A stretch of DNA of 64,000 nt. It comes from Acinetobacter tandoii DSM 14970 = CIP 107469. Lineage in GTDB: Bacteria > Pseudomonadota > Gammaproteobacteria > Pseudomonadales > Moraxellaceae. The stretch is taken from positions 583,882 to 647,881 of the forward strand of contig NZ_KE007367.1 of NCBI RefSeq assembly GCF_000400735.1, read 5' to 3'. Shown one piece after another: positions 43,747-53,501 of this stretch (position 1 is the stretch's first letter; each line of letters begins with the position of its first letter). The notes below the pieces were generated by a model. It was not told the origin of the DNA and searched no databases. It saw nothing but the letters and a program-made list of their open reading frames with translations. The translations under genes were made by a program, and so were the position numbers.

Positions 43747-44805
43747 TTAAGGATGAACAATAATTTTTACAGCAGACTCATTATTATGAATCAGCGTTTC
43801 AAAGCCTTTAGAAACAAGATCATCTAATGCAATACGTTGGGTAATAAAAGGTTCTAGATTAATCTTACCTTGCTCAACTAAACGGATGGTTTCCTGATGG
43901 TCATTGACATAAGCAATCGTGCCACGAATATCTAGCTCTTTCATCACCACACTATGCACATTAATTGTGGCAGGATGGCTCCAAATAGAAACGATAACGA
44001 CTACGCCAGTTGGTTTCATTGCTGCAACGAGTGTATCCATGACTTTATTGACACTACTACATTCAAAAGCGACATCTACACCACGGCTTTCAGTAATTTT
44101 CATTACTTCATCAACCACATCAACCTGAGATGGGTCTAGTACATAATCGGCAACGCCAGCCTCTATCGCTTTTTCTTTACGTTTTGCACTCAGTTCAGTA
44201 ATGATGACCGTAAGACCTTTGGCCTTTAAAATGGCTGATAAAAGTAGGCCTATTGGGCCTGCTCCACCAACCAGTGCAATATCGCCAGCTTTTGCACCAC
44301 TTCTGACATAGGCATGATGGCCGACAGATAAAGGTTCTATCAACGCTGCTTGGTCTAAGGGAATATCATTTGAAATAGGATGTACCCAACGTCGTTGAAC
44401 TGCAATTTTTTCAGAAAGACCACCACCACGTCCACCTAAACCAATAAAGTTCATATTTTTTGATAAATGATACTTATCATTCGGGCCAGTCGGCACATCG
44501 TCAGCAATAATATAGGGTTCAACTACGACATGTTGTCCAATTTGAATGTCATCTACACCCTCACCAACTGCATAAACCACACCTGAAAATTCATGTCCCA
44601 TTGTTACAGGTGCAGATTCTCCCGAAATTGGATGTGGATGACCACAAGGTGGAATAAAAATAGGGCCTTCCATGAATTCATGTAAATCTGTACCGCAAAT
44701 ACCACACCATGCAACTTGAATTCCAACTGTGCCTGGAAGTACTTTCGGTTCAGGAATATCTTCAATCCGAATATCCCCTCGGTCATAAAAACGAGCTGCT
44801 TTCAT
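43747..44805 (-). CDS. 2,3-butanediol dehydrogenase (zinc MDR family)
   Basis: This 352-residue medium-chain zinc alcohol dehydrogenase interconverts butanediol and acetoin. Catalytic zinc ligands are at Cys37 (WCGICGTDLHEF), the GHEFSGVV His and a downstream Glu. The Rossmann motif VGGAGPIGLLLSAILKAKG is present. The HPHPISGESAPVTMGHEFSG insertion is typical of BdhA/R,R-butanediol dehydrogenases. It is last gene of the aco operon, 21 bases after the acetoin reductase gene. Confidence 0.92.
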   Translation of the reverse strand: MKAARFYDRGDIRIEDIPEPKVLPGTVGIQVAWCGICGTDLHEFMEGPIFIPPCGHPHPISGESAPVTMGHEFSGVVYAVGEGVDDIQIGQHVVVEPYIIADDVPTGPNDKYHLSKNMNFIGLGGRGGGLSEKIAVQRRWVHPISNDIPLDQAALIEPLSVGHHAYVRSGAKAGDIALVGGAGPIGLLLSAILKAKGLTVIITELSAKRKEKAIEAGVADYVLDPSQVDVVDEVMKITESRGVDVAFECSSVNKVMDTLVAAMKPTGVVVIVSIWSHPATINVHSVVMKELDIRGTIAYVNDHQETIRLVEQGKINLEPFITQRIALDDLVSKGFETLIHNNESAVKIIVHP

Positions 44806-44826
44806 TATGTATTCCTTATGTTGATA

Positions 44827-45612
44827 TTAACGGTAAACCATTCCACCATCTGTCAAAATAGACTGACCTGTAATGTAGTTTGCATCCTCGCTGGCTAAAA
44901 ATGCAACTAATGCAGCGACATCATCTGGTGTTTCAGCACGTCCTAAAGCAATACCATCTACATATTTTTTATACGTTTGACCAATTGGTGTGCCTGTAAT
45001 TTCAGAGAAACGCTGATCTATTTCGACCCACATGTCTGTGCCTACAACACCCGGACAATAGCTATTTACAGTAATTTTAGCACTGGCATATTCTTTAGCT
45101 GCAGCTTGCGTCAATGCACGAACTGCAAATTTAGTTGCCGAATAAACACCGAGTAAAGCAAAACCTTCATGACCTGCGATTGAGCACGCATTAATAATTT
45201 TTCCAGCCTGTTGACGTTGTTTAAATTTATTTGCTGCGGCTTGAATCCCCCAAAGTACACCACCAACATTGATGTTCATAATTTGGTTAAATTCACTTGG
45301 CGTTACTTCTGCCAAAGCTTTAACTTGTGCAATACCTGCATTATTGATCATGATATCAAAACTATTAAGTGTCGATTCAGCATGATCAATTGCATGACTA
45401 ACTTGTATTGGATCTGAAATATCCGCAATAAATGTGGTGGCTTTTACGCCAAAGGCTTCAACTTCTTTTTGAACAGCATTTAACTTTTCTTGATGAAGAT
45501 CGATCAAGGCAATATGAACACCTTCTTGCGCTAAACGTAAGGCAATACCGCGTCCAATGCCTTGTGCAGCACCCGTAATTAATGCAACTTTATTGTTTAA
45601 ACCTCTAGGCAT
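44827..45612 (-). CDS. Acetoin (diacetyl) reductase, SDR family
   Basis: This 261-residue short-chain dehydrogenase has [15 protein letters not shown] for NAD binding, [10 protein letters not shown], the Ser/Tyr/Lys active site ([23 protein letters not shown]) and [13 protein letters not shown], which matches BudC-type acetoin reductase/butanediol dehydrogenases. It is 11 bases after acoL. Together with the zinc enzyme it covers different butanediol stereoisomers. Confidence 0.9.
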   Translation of the reverse strand: MPRGLNNKVALITGAAQGIGRGIALRLAQEGVHIALIDLHQEKLNAVQKEVEAFGVKATTFIADISDPIQVSHAIDHAESTLNSFDIMINNAGIAQVKALAEVTPSEFNQIMNINVGGVLWGIQAAANKFKQRQQAGKIINACSIAGHEGFALLGVYSATKFAVRALTQAAAKEYASAKITVNSYCPGVVGTDMWVEIDQRFSEITGTPIGQTYKKYVDGIALGRAETPDDVAALVAFLASEDANYITGQSILTDGGMVYR

Positions 45613-45623
45613 GTTGCGACTCC

Positions 45624-47024
45624 TTAAATATGAATTGCACGTTGCATCGCCGACAGTACCGACTCATGCATCGCCTCAGACAAAGTAGGATGAGGGAAAA
45701 TGACCTGTGATAAGCTTTCATCCGTCGCTTCTAGGTATTTTGCGATAGCAAAACCTTGAATGTGTTCGGTGACTTCATGTCCGACCATGTGAGCACCCAA
45801 CAATTCACCCGTTTCCTGACTAAAAATGGTTTTAACAAATCCTGCGCTATCGCCCAAAGCCAATGCCTTGCCATTGGCTTGTAAAGGGAACTTACCCACA
45901 TTAATATTCAAGCCCGAAGCTTTCGCTTTCTGTTCTGTCAAACCAATACTGGCCACTTGCGGATGGGTAAAAATACAGCCCGGAATTTGTGTACGATCTA
46001 AAGCATGTACATGACTTAGACCTGCAATTTTCTCCACACAAAGAATGGCTTCATGACTGGCTTTGTGTGCTAAACACGGCGCGCCTGCAACATCGCCAAT
46101 TGCATAAACGCCCACAACATTGGTTTTACACCATGAGTCGACTTTAATAAAACCATTCTCAAATTCAATACCCAAAGCTTCTAGGCCAAGATTTTCAGCA
46201 TTTGGTTTCACGCCAATAGCTGAAAGCACCTTTTCAACGCTAATGATTTGCACACCTGTGGCAGTTTCAATATGACAATGTACTTGAGCCTGATCAGTTT
46301 CTATTTTTTTTACGCTCGCTTCGGTTAAAACCTGCATACCCTGCTGTTCAAATTGCTTTTGTACATATTTTGCAACTTCAATGTCTTCATTAGGGAGAAT
46401 CTGCTTTGCGATATCAACCAAGGTGACTTGGCAGCCTAAGTCTTGGTATAGGCTTGCAAACTCACTGCCTATAGCACCCGAACCAATGACCAGTAAAGAT
46501 TTAGGTAATTGTTCTGGAACTAAAGCCTCTTTGTAACTCCAGACCTGATCACCATCTACAGGAATATGAGGCAAATTCGCCGCACGTGCACCTGTTGCTA
46601 TAATGATATGCGGTGCAGAAATCTGATGTTTTTGACCATTCGCATCTGTAAGCTCTAATCGTTCTTTGGCAATAAATTGGGCTGTTGCATTAAAAACAGT
46701 GATTTGATTCTTTTTCAATAGTTGACCGATACCTTGTACCAGTTGTTCAGAAACCTGTCTGCTATGATGGACCAGTTTTTGAATGTCAAAGTCAACCGCG
46801 TTAAGCGTAAAGCCAAACTGCTCTGCGTGTTTGAACTGCTGCGCAAGCGCAGCCCCGCTCAATAATGCCTTGGTTGGAATGCATCCCCAATTAAGACACA
46901 CTCCGCCTAAGTGTTGTTTTTCAACGATTGCCGTTTTTAATCCCAGTTGCGCTGCGCGAATCGCAGCGACATATCCTCCAGGACCAGCACCAATAACCAC
47001 AAGATCAAATTGTGTATCTGACAT
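45624..47024 (-). CDS. acoL: Dihydrolipoyl dehydrogenase of the acetoin complex (E3)
   Basis: This 466-residue FAD disulfide reductase shows the FAD motif [20 protein letters not shown], redox cysteines in [19 protein letters not shown] motif [16 protein letters not shown] and the C-terminal His-Glu in [12 protein letters not shown]. Downstream of acoC by 11 bases, it reoxidises lipoyl groups of the AcoC E2 with NAD. Confidence 0.94.
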   Translation of the reverse strand: MSDTQFDLVVIGAGPGGYVAAIRAAQLGLKTAIVEKQHLGGVCLNWGCIPTKALLSGAALAQQFKHAEQFGFTLNAVDFDIQKLVHHSRQVSEQLVQGIGQLLKKNQITVFNATAQFIAKERLELTDANGQKHQISAPHIIIATGARAANLPHIPVDGDQVWSYKEALVPEQLPKSLLVIGSGAIGSEFASLYQDLGCQVTLVDIAKQILPNEDIEVAKYVQKQFEQQGMQVLTEASVKKIETDQAQVHCHIETATGVQIISVEKVLSAIGVKPNAENLGLEALGIEFENGFIKVDSWCKTNVVGVYAIGDVAGAPCLAHKASHEAILCVEKIAGLSHVHALDRTQIPGCIFTHPQVASIGLTEQKAKASGLNINVGKFPLQANGKALALGDSAGFVKTIFSQETGELLGAHMVGHEVTEHIQGFAIAKYLEATDESLSQVIFPHPTLSEAMHESVLSAMQRAIHI

Positions 47025-47035
47025 GGCTATTCCTC

Positions 47036-48568
47036 CTACACCAAAATTAATGCAGGATTTTCGACAAACTGCTTAAATGCCGATAGGAATTGAGCACCCA
47101 ACGCACCATCAATGACACGATGATCACAAGACAATGTTGCTGTCACCATTTCACGAACAACAATCTCATCATTTTCGACGACAGCACGTTTCTCTGCTGC
47201 ACCTAAGGCCAGAATTGCACCTTGAGGTGGGTTAATAATGGCATCAAACTGTTGAATACCAAGCATTCCCAAATTGGAAATACTGAAACTACCGCCTTGA
47301 AACTCATTAGGTGCTAATTTTCCAGTTTTGGCACGTGTCGCCAGATCACGCATATCATTGGAAATTTGCGCCAAAGATTTACGGTTCGCGGCTTTAATAA
47401 TTGGTGTGATCAGTCCATTTTCGATGGCCACAGCAACCGAAATATCAGCCTGTTTAAACTGTAAAATCTGCTGATTTTCTTCATCAAACTGAACATTGAC
47501 CTGTGGAACTTTGATCAGTGCGGCAGCAGCAGCTTTAATCAGCATATCGTTAATGGACAGCTTGACTTGCGGTACGGTACTGTTAATTTGCTGACGCAAA
47601 GCCTGAACCGACTCAATATTTAAGTCTATCGTTAAGCGAAAATGTGGTGCATTACGCTTTGCTGCTTGTAGCCGTGAAGCGATTGCTTTACGCATACCAT
47701 TCATAGCCACAGTAGTGAATTTTACTGACTCTGTTGGTTGCGCATGATCATGTTGAGCTTGTACAGGGTTTTCACGTTGATATACAGCTTCAACATCTTC
47801 CTTACAGACTCGTCCACGTGAACCCGATGCACGACAATCATGTAAATTAATATCCCATTGTTTTGCCAAACGGCGAGCAACAGGTGTTGCTAGAACATCA
47901 CTATCATCTGCTTTCGATTTCGCGGCTTTCGTACTGGCTTGATGACGCACATCTGGCCAAGAACCACCAGCAGCTTGAACTGCGGCCTGAACATCTTGAA
48001 CACTAATACGACCTTCACGTCCAGAACCAGTAATCTGAGACAAGTTTACATTATGCTTTTCAGCCAATTTCAAGGCATGTGGCGTTGCAAAAATATCATC
48101 GCTTTGTTGGTAGCCTTGTAACGCAGCAGGAATAGAATATCCGCCCTGAGTCACCGCTTTTGATCCATTACCAACACTGTTCTGTTTAGGAGCAGCTTGT
48201 ACTTTGGTTTCAACTTGAGCTACAGCTACTTTTTCAGGAACCGCTGCTACCGCTTTATTTTCAGTTACAGCAGGTGTTCCACCTAAGGACTGTGCAAATG
48301 CTTCAACTTCTGCATCGGAAACTTGAGCGTCTGCACAAATTGCAATGACTCCTCCTACTACCAGCGTGTCACCATCTTTAGCAATAATTTTTCGTAGCAA
48401 GCCATCGAAAGGTGCTTCCAGAACATTGACGATTTTTGTGGTTTCAATTTCACAAATTTCCTGTCCTTTACTAAATTGCGTACCTTCCTGAATCAGCCAT
48501 TGGGCAATCGTGCCCTCTTCCATGGACAAACCCCATTTTGGGATTTCTAGGGTTTTAATTTCGCTCAT
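47036..48568 (-). CDS. acoC: Acetoin dehydrogenase E2, dihydrolipoamide acetyltransferase
   Basis: This 510-residue E2 transfers the acetyl group from acetoin cleavage to CoA. Domains in order are: lipoyl domain (residues ~3-78, lipoyl Lys in CEIETTKIVNV), an Ala/Val-rich linker, and two peripheral subunit-binding domains (ATPHALKLAEKHNVNLSQIT at ~160-200 and ATPVARRLAKQWDINLHDCR at ~225-265). A catalytic core with CDHRVIDGALGAQFL near the end follows. Two subunit-binding domains are more than most E2 proteins have. It is third in acoABCL. Confidence 0.94.
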   Translation of the reverse strand: MSEIKTLEIPKWGLSMEEGTIAQWLIQEGTQFSKGQEICEIETTKIVNVLEAPFDGLLRKIIAKDGDTLVVGGVIAICADAQVSDAEVEAFAQSLGGTPAVTENKAVAAVPEKVAVAQVETKVQAAPKQNSVGNGSKAVTQGGYSIPAALQGYQQSDDIFATPHALKLAEKHNVNLSQITGSGREGRISVQDVQAAVQAAGGSWPDVRHQASTKAAKSKADDSDVLATPVARRLAKQWDINLHDCRASGSRGRVCKEDVEAVYQRENPVQAQHDHAQPTESVKFTTVAMNGMRKAIASRLQAAKRNAPHFRLTIDLNIESVQALRQQINSTVPQVKLSINDMLIKAAAAALIKVPQVNVQFDEENQQILQFKQADISVAVAIENGLITPIIKAANRKSLAQISNDMRDLATRAKTGKLAPNEFQGGSFSISNLGMLGIQQFDAIINPPQGAILALGAAEKRAVVENDEIVVREMVTATLSCDHRVIDGALGAQFLSAFKQFVENPALILV

Positions 48569-48569
48569 C

Positions 48570-49589
48570 CTAAGCCTCCAACGTCTTACGTACAGCCTGT
48601 TCGATGCGTTCTACACTTGGTAGCCATTCTTTTTCTAATACAGGTGAAAATGGTACGGGTGAATGTGGTGGAGTGACTAACTCGATTGGTGCTTTAAGAT
48701 AATGAAAGCCTTTCTGGGCAATGAGTGCAGCTACATCATGTCCGAAACCACAACGCGCTGCAGATTCATCTACAATCACTACGCGACCTGTTGAAGCCAC
48801 TGACTCTAAAATGCCATCTTCGTCTAATGGAGAAATGGTGCGAGGGTCAACCACTTCAACCGAAATACCTTCTTTTGCCAGCTTATCAGCGACTTCATTG
48901 GCACGATGCACCATCAGGCTTAATGCAATAATGGTGATATCTGTGCCTTCACGGGTGTAATTTGCGACACCAAAAGGAATAGTGTAAGCCTCATCTGGCA
49001 CTTCGCCCTTAATGTCATATAACAACTTGTGTTCACAAAAGACCACTGGGTCATCATCTCGAATGGCTTGAATCAACAGACCTTTCACATCATAGGCACT
49101 CGAAGGCACCACCACTTTTAAGCCTGGCACTGAGGCAAACACGTTATATGGCGACTGGGAGTGTTGTGCTGCTGCGGAAAAACCTGCACCAATCATGCCA
49201 CGTACAACGAGTGGTGCTTTGGCTTTGCCACCAAACATATAGCGGAATTTAGCCGCTTGGTTATACAACATGTCATAACACACGCCGTAAAAATCCATAA
49301 ACATTAAATCTGCCACAGGTCTTAAACCCGTTGCAGCAGCACCTGCTGCCATACCAATAATCGCAGATTCTGTAATTGGAGTATCAATGACTCGTTCAGA
49401 ACCAAATTCAGTCCATAAGCCTTTGGTTACACCAAGTACACCGCCAAAACCTTCCAGTTTATTGTCATCGGTATTTTTACCACCATGTCCACCACGAACA
49501 TCTTCACCAACCACAATGACACTTGGGTCTCGGCGCATTTCTAATTCAATTGCTTCTTTAATCGCGTTTCGATAACTTTTATTTGGCAT
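48570..49589 (-). CDS. acoB: Acetoin dehydrogenase E1 beta subunit
   Basis: This 339-residue transketolase-like beta chain has YRNAIKEAIELEMRRDPSVIVVGEDV, DTPITESAIIGMAAGAA and VVPSSAYDVKGLL. It completes the thiamine-diphosphate site with AcoA. The stop is next to the acoC start and 15 bases separate it from acoA, a tight operon. Confidence 0.95.
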   Translation of the reverse strand: MPNKSYRNAIKEAIELEMRRDPSVIVVGEDVRGGHGGKNTDDNKLEGFGGVLGVTKGLWTEFGSERVIDTPITESAIIGMAAGAAATGLRPVADLMFMDFYGVCYDMLYNQAAKFRYMFGGKAKAPLVVRGMIGAGFSAAAQHSQSPYNVFASVPGLKVVVPSSAYDVKGLLIQAIRDDDPVVFCEHKLLYDIKGEVPDEAYTIPFGVANYTREGTDITIIALSLMVHRANEVADKLAKEGISVEVVDPRTISPLDEDGILESVASTGRVVIVDESAARCGFGHDVAALIAQKGFHYLKAPIELVTPPHSPVPFSPVLEKEWLPSVERIEQAVRKTLEA

Positions 49590-49604
49590 TTTTCTACTAT
49601 TCCT

Positions 49605-50567
49605 TTAGTAAGAGACGTAAACATCAGTAAGTAACTGAGAGACTTCTGGGTACTTAGCTGCGCGTGCTTTTGCAACGGCATCGTCTACATTGGCTTTAGA
49701 CTGGGCATCAATCGCATCCAGTTTGGCTTCGTCAATTTTGCCTTTGACTTTTTCACGGAATATTTTCAATGGGTCTTTATGTTCTTTGACATAATCCAGT
49801 TCCTCTTTAGAACGGATAAGCCCAGGGTCACCTTCAAAATGTCCATAAAAACGGTTGGTTACTGTTTCAATCACACTTGGACCTTCGCCACGGCGGGCAC
49901 GTTCAATCGCCTTTTGTGCAACTTCATACACAGCAAAAAAGTCTGTTCCATCTACCTTTTCAGCAGGTAAGCCAAAACCTGCTGCTCGACCTGCAATGTC
50001 TTTACTGCCTACTGCATAATCATGTGCAGTACCTTCACCAAAACCGTTATTTTCAAAAACAAAAATGACAGGAAGCTTTAACACCACAGCCATATTCATG
50101 GCTTCAAAAGTTAAGCCCTGATTTGACCCGCCATCACCGGTAAATGATAGACCAATACCACCATTCTTGAGTGTTTTGGCACTTAAAGCAGCCCCAATTG
50201 CTAAAGGTGGGCCACCACCCACAATACCGTTTGCACCAAGCATGCCTTTATCTAAGTCCGCAATGTGCATTGAGCCGCCTTTACCACGACACAAACCATC
50301 ATCTTTGCCAAAAATTTCTAGCATCATGGCGTGAATGTCACAGCCCTTAGCAATACAGTGTCCGTGACCACGATGTGTTGATGTAATGAAGTCCTTATCT
50401 GTTAAATTTTCACAAATCCCTACTGCAACAGCTTCCTCACCGCTATAGAGATGGATGAAACCAGGGATATCACCTGTATTGTTTTCATCGTGAAGTCGAT
50501 CCTCAAATTCACGAATGTCGCGCATTCTTTTGTATGCTGCTAGCAATTGCTCTTCCGTTAATTGCAT
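49605..50567 (-). CDS. acoA: Acetoin dehydrogenase E1 alpha subunit
   Basis: This 320-residue alpha chain cleaves acetoin to acetaldehyde and hydroxyethyl-ThDP. The thiamine diphosphate motif GDGGSNQGLTFEAMNMA, followed by FVFENNGFGEGT, is present. RGHGHCIAKGCDIHAMMLE and GRGGSMHIADLDKG-like segments agree with the family. It is first gene of the operon; the divergent lipA gene lies about 340 bases away. Confidence 0.95.
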   Translation of the reverse strand: MQLTEEQLLAAYKRMRDIREFEDRLHDENNTGDIPGFIHLYSGEEAVAVGICENLTDKDFITSTHRGHGHCIAKGCDIHAMMLEIFGKDDGLCRGKGGSMHIADLDKGMLGANGIVGGGPPLAIGAALSAKTLKNGGIGLSFTGDGGSNQGLTFEAMNMAVVLKLPVIFVFENNGFGEGTAHDYAVGSKDIAGRAAGFGLPAEKVDGTDFFAVYEVAQKAIERARRGEGPSVIETVTNRFYGHFEGDPGLIRSKEELDYVKEHKDPLKIFREKVKGKIDEAKLDAIDAQSKANVDDAVAKARAAKYPEVSQLLTDVYVSY

Positions 50568-50908
50568 ATATTTGTTCCTTATTCACTACGCTTAAAAGAA
50601 AACCCAAAATTGAATAATTGGATTTTTAAATCGTATATTTATATAAGAATATTTTTATTTAATTTCATATTAGACTAAAAAAATATAATGCATAAAAAGA
50701 TGAGATAAATATTAAAAACAGAAGGTTATGAAATTAAAAATTTTTGTAAAATTTTAAAATAGTTCAACCACATAAAAAACAAACCTTTAACCAACCTTTG
50801 TTTTATATGATAAGTTTTTTGCCCTGTTTTAATATTATTAATGCATTTAAAACAGCTCATTTAATATCAGGGTCTATATTAATTATTTTAAGCGACGGAG
50901 TGTTTGAA
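50568..50908. promoter_or_regulatory. Divergent promoter region between acoA and lipA
   Basis: This very AT-rich spacer of 341 bases must contain both promoters. The repeat AACCTTT occurs twice (CCTTTAACCAACCTTTG at about 50784-50800). No sigma-54 GG/GC element was found before acoA, consistent with the lack of an AAA+ activator in the neighbouring regulator. Confidence 0.5.
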
Positions 50909-51883
50909 ATGGATTTAAATAACACAGTATTAACTGGAAAGAAGCTACGTGGCGCTGAAAAAATGGCGCGTATTCCTATTAAAGTTGTTCCAACGGAAAC
51001 GACACCGAAAAAGCCAGAATGGATTCGGACTAAAATTAGTCAACCCGAGGAAGTCCAAATCATTAAGGATTTATTAAGGCAACAAAAACTACATACGGTT
51101 TGCGAAGAAGCGGCTTGCCCTAACTTGCCGCAATGTTTCGGCAGTGGAACAGCAACATTTATAATTATGGGAGATATCTGTACTCGACGCTGTCCATTCT
51201 GTGATGTCGCTCATGGTCGTCCTAATATCCTAGATATTAATGAGCCAAAGCATCTGGCTGAAACAGTCAAGAATTTAAACTTAAAGTATGTCGTGATTAC
51301 TTCGGTTGATCGAGACGACTTAAAAGATGGTGGCGCACAGCATTTTGCCGATTGCATTCGAGAAATTCGTGAGATTAGCCCAAATACTTTGATTGAAATT
51401 TTGGTTCCTGATTTTCGTGGTCGTGCAGATATTGCCCTGAAGATTCTGAGCCAAAACCCACCCGATGTTTTTAATCATAATATTGAAACCGTTCCACGTC
51501 TGTATAAAGCCATGCGACCAGGCTCTAACTATCAGCATTCATTGGATTTGCTCAAGAAATTTAAACACTACTGTCCCGACATTCCAACCAAATGCGGTTT
51601 GATGGTCGGTTTAGGTGAAGTCGAGGCTGAGGTTATTGTGTTATTGAATGATTTGAAAGATTACCACGTTGACTATGTCACAATCGGTCAATACTTACAG
51701 CCATCTAAGTCTCATGCGCCAATTCATCGTTTTGTTACGTTGCAAGAGTTTAAGCACTATCAAACACATGGAGAGCGCTTAGCGTTTAAAAATATTTGGA
51801 GTGCGCCATTGGTACGATCAAGTTATTTTGCCGATCGTCAGTATCATGGTGAGGCTGTGCCTAACCCTTACATGAGCGAATGA
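50909..51883 (+). CDS. lipA: Lipoyl synthase (second copy in the aco locus)
   Basis: This ~324-residue radical SAM enzyme inserts sulfur into octanoyl-protein. The radical SAM cluster is [13 protein letters not shown] (CxxxCxxC), the auxiliary cluster is [13 protein letters not shown], and the third motif is near the C-terminus (VRSSY). The ATG at 50909 with a CGGAG site begins [15 protein letters not shown]. Divergent from acoA, it probably supplies lipoyl groups for AcoC. Acinetobacter genomes normally carry another lipA with lipB, so this one is likely a dedicated extra copy. Confidence 0.92.
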   Translation: MDLNNTVLTGKKLRGAEKMARIPIKVVPTETTPKKPEWIRTKISQPEEVQIIKDLLRQQKLHTVCEEAACPNLPQCFGSGTATFIIMGDICTRRCPFCDVAHGRPNILDINEPKHLAETVKNLNLKYVVITSVDRDDLKDGGAQHFADCIREIREISPNTLIEILVPDFRGRADIALKILSQNPPDVFNHNIETVPRLYKAMRPGSNYQHSLDLLKKFKHYCPDIPTKCGLMVGLGEVEAEVIVLLNDLKDYHVDYVTIGQYLQPSKSHAPIHRFVTLQEFKHYQTHGERLAFKNIWSAPLVRSSYFADRQYHGEAVPNPYMSE

Positions 51884-52116
51884 ATTTTTATCCTATTTAC
51901 GTTTATTAACATTTCAGATGGAAATAGTCATTTTCAGCTCATACGAACACTTTTAAAGTAACTCAAGGACTGGTAAAGCCAAAAGATATGATTTAACCAA
52001 GCAAAGATAAAAGCATTTAAAATCGAAGCAAGAAGAAATGACGTAAATGACTATAAATTTGGAAGCTCATTTCTAAAGTTTAAAAATATTACAGTCTCAT
52101 CATAAAGGAATATGAT

Positions 52117-53208
52117 ATGAACCTGTTCAATACACCATCTGTAAAAAAGCTGCAAACAACCCATTTAATTAATCAAACTACTGTGCATGCTGCCCCTGTT
52201 TTAGCATTGCCTCAAGACGATCAAACGTCTTTATTTCGCCGCTCTATTCAACATAATTATGCAGATTTACTCAAAATAGCGGATGATTCAGATATGGCGA
52301 TTGGTCTTACAGATCATCACGGGACTCTCTTATGGACATGGAGTAGTTCAGCCATGCTTTCTTCTGCTGAACAAGTTCATTTTATTGAGGGCGGACATTG
52401 GTCTACACAGGCAGTTGGAACCAATGCGATTGGTATGACGTTAAACAGCCAAATATCAAGTTGCGTCTATTCTCATGAAAACCAAATGGACAGTGTTCGT
52501 GATTGGGTTTGTTATGCCGCACCAATTTGGGATCCGACATCAGGACAATTTCACGGCATTATTAACCTTTCCACAAAATATAAAAAACATACGCCTTTAG
52601 GGTTGCTCGCAGTTGAACGCTGTGCAGATTTAATACAGCGTGCCATAAAATTTGAGCAGCAAAATTTTTTATACATTAAAGCGCTAGGTTCACCTTGGGT
52701 TCAATTTAATGGACAAACTTTAAACTTGACTCACCGTCAAATTGAAATACTTTGCATTTTAGCTTTGCATCCCTATGGTATTGGTTTAGAAGAGTTACAC
52801 TATGCCCTTTATGGTGAACGTAGTGTCAGTCTAAAAACCTTAAAGGCTGAGCTTTCACAATTGCGTACTCTACTACCACACTGTATTGAAGCTCGTATTT
52901 ATAGACTGACCTGTGAGGTTCAATGTGATTTTTTACGTGCTGAACAATCTTTAAATGCGAATCTTATTGCCAGTACATTTTCGTTATATAAAGGGAGCTT
53001 TTTATCTAAATCAGAAAGCCCTTTATTGAGTACTTGGAGACATTGTTTTGACGCTCGTTTAAGCCAAATGATTTATCAAATAAAAGATATCGATCAATTA
53101 TTGCGAATTATTGGTCAAACTCACGATCGTATTGATGCAATACAACGCTTATTAGAATTCTTACCACAAGATAGCGCCTACCGTAGCTATTTTTTAAATC
53201 TGATTTAA
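52117..53208 (+). CDS. GAF-domain regulator, AcoR-like but without AAA+ domain
   Basis: This 363-residue regulator has an N-terminal half (~30-185) resembling the AcoR signal-input region, with a GAF-like fold (AIGLTDHHGTLLWTWSS, GTNAIGMTLNSQ, CYAAPIWDPTSGQFHGIINLS). The C-terminal half has no sigma-54 interaction domain. It carries a winged-helix-like segment (TLNLTHRQIEILCILALHPYG, KTLKAELSQLR), then an alpha-helical tail resembling BTAD-like repeats. Located beyond lipA, it probably controls the acetoin genes. AAGGAA precedes the ATG. Confidence 0.8.
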   Translation: MNLFNTPSVKKLQTTHLINQTTVHAAPVLALPQDDQTSLFRRSIQHNYADLLKIADDSDMAIGLTDHHGTLLWTWSSSAMLSSAEQVHFIEGGHWSTQAVGTNAIGMTLNSQISSCVYSHENQMDSVRDWVCYAAPIWDPTSGQFHGIINLSTKYKKHTPLGLLAVERCADLIQRAIKFEQQNFLYIKALGSPWVQFNGQTLNLTHRQIEILCILALHPYGIGLEELHYALYGERSVSLKTLKAELSQLRTLLPHCIEARIYRLTCEVQCDFLRAEQSLNANLIASTFSLYKGSFLSKSESPLLSTWRHCFDARLSQMIYQIKDIDQLLRIIGQTHDRIDAIQRLLEFLPQDSAYRSYFLNLI

Positions 53209-53501
53209 ATCTAATCTATGGCTTTAATGCCAAAGCGTCATTGTATAAGTTTTTATTGTGTAGCGGATAGAAAAGGAAGCATGGTGTCCATACTTCCTTT
53301 TATGTACAACTAAAGGCAGCCAATCAGGCTTTTGGTCATGTACTTATTCTAAAGCCCAGTTTATTCTTGCGAGAAGCTAGACTACATACTGATGATGACT
53401 TTTTAGGTTGAGAATCATTTTTTATTTTCTGAATACACCTTTTATTTATATAAACTTTTACCCTTTGAAGAAAAGAAAGAGTTCGCTGAATTTAAATGAT
53501 A

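Noticed and set aside
50568..50700. Sigma-54 promoter for acoA, as in AcoR-driven acetoin operons
   Set aside because: I found no GG-N10-GC element in the minus-strand spacer, and the local regulator lacks an AAA+ domain.
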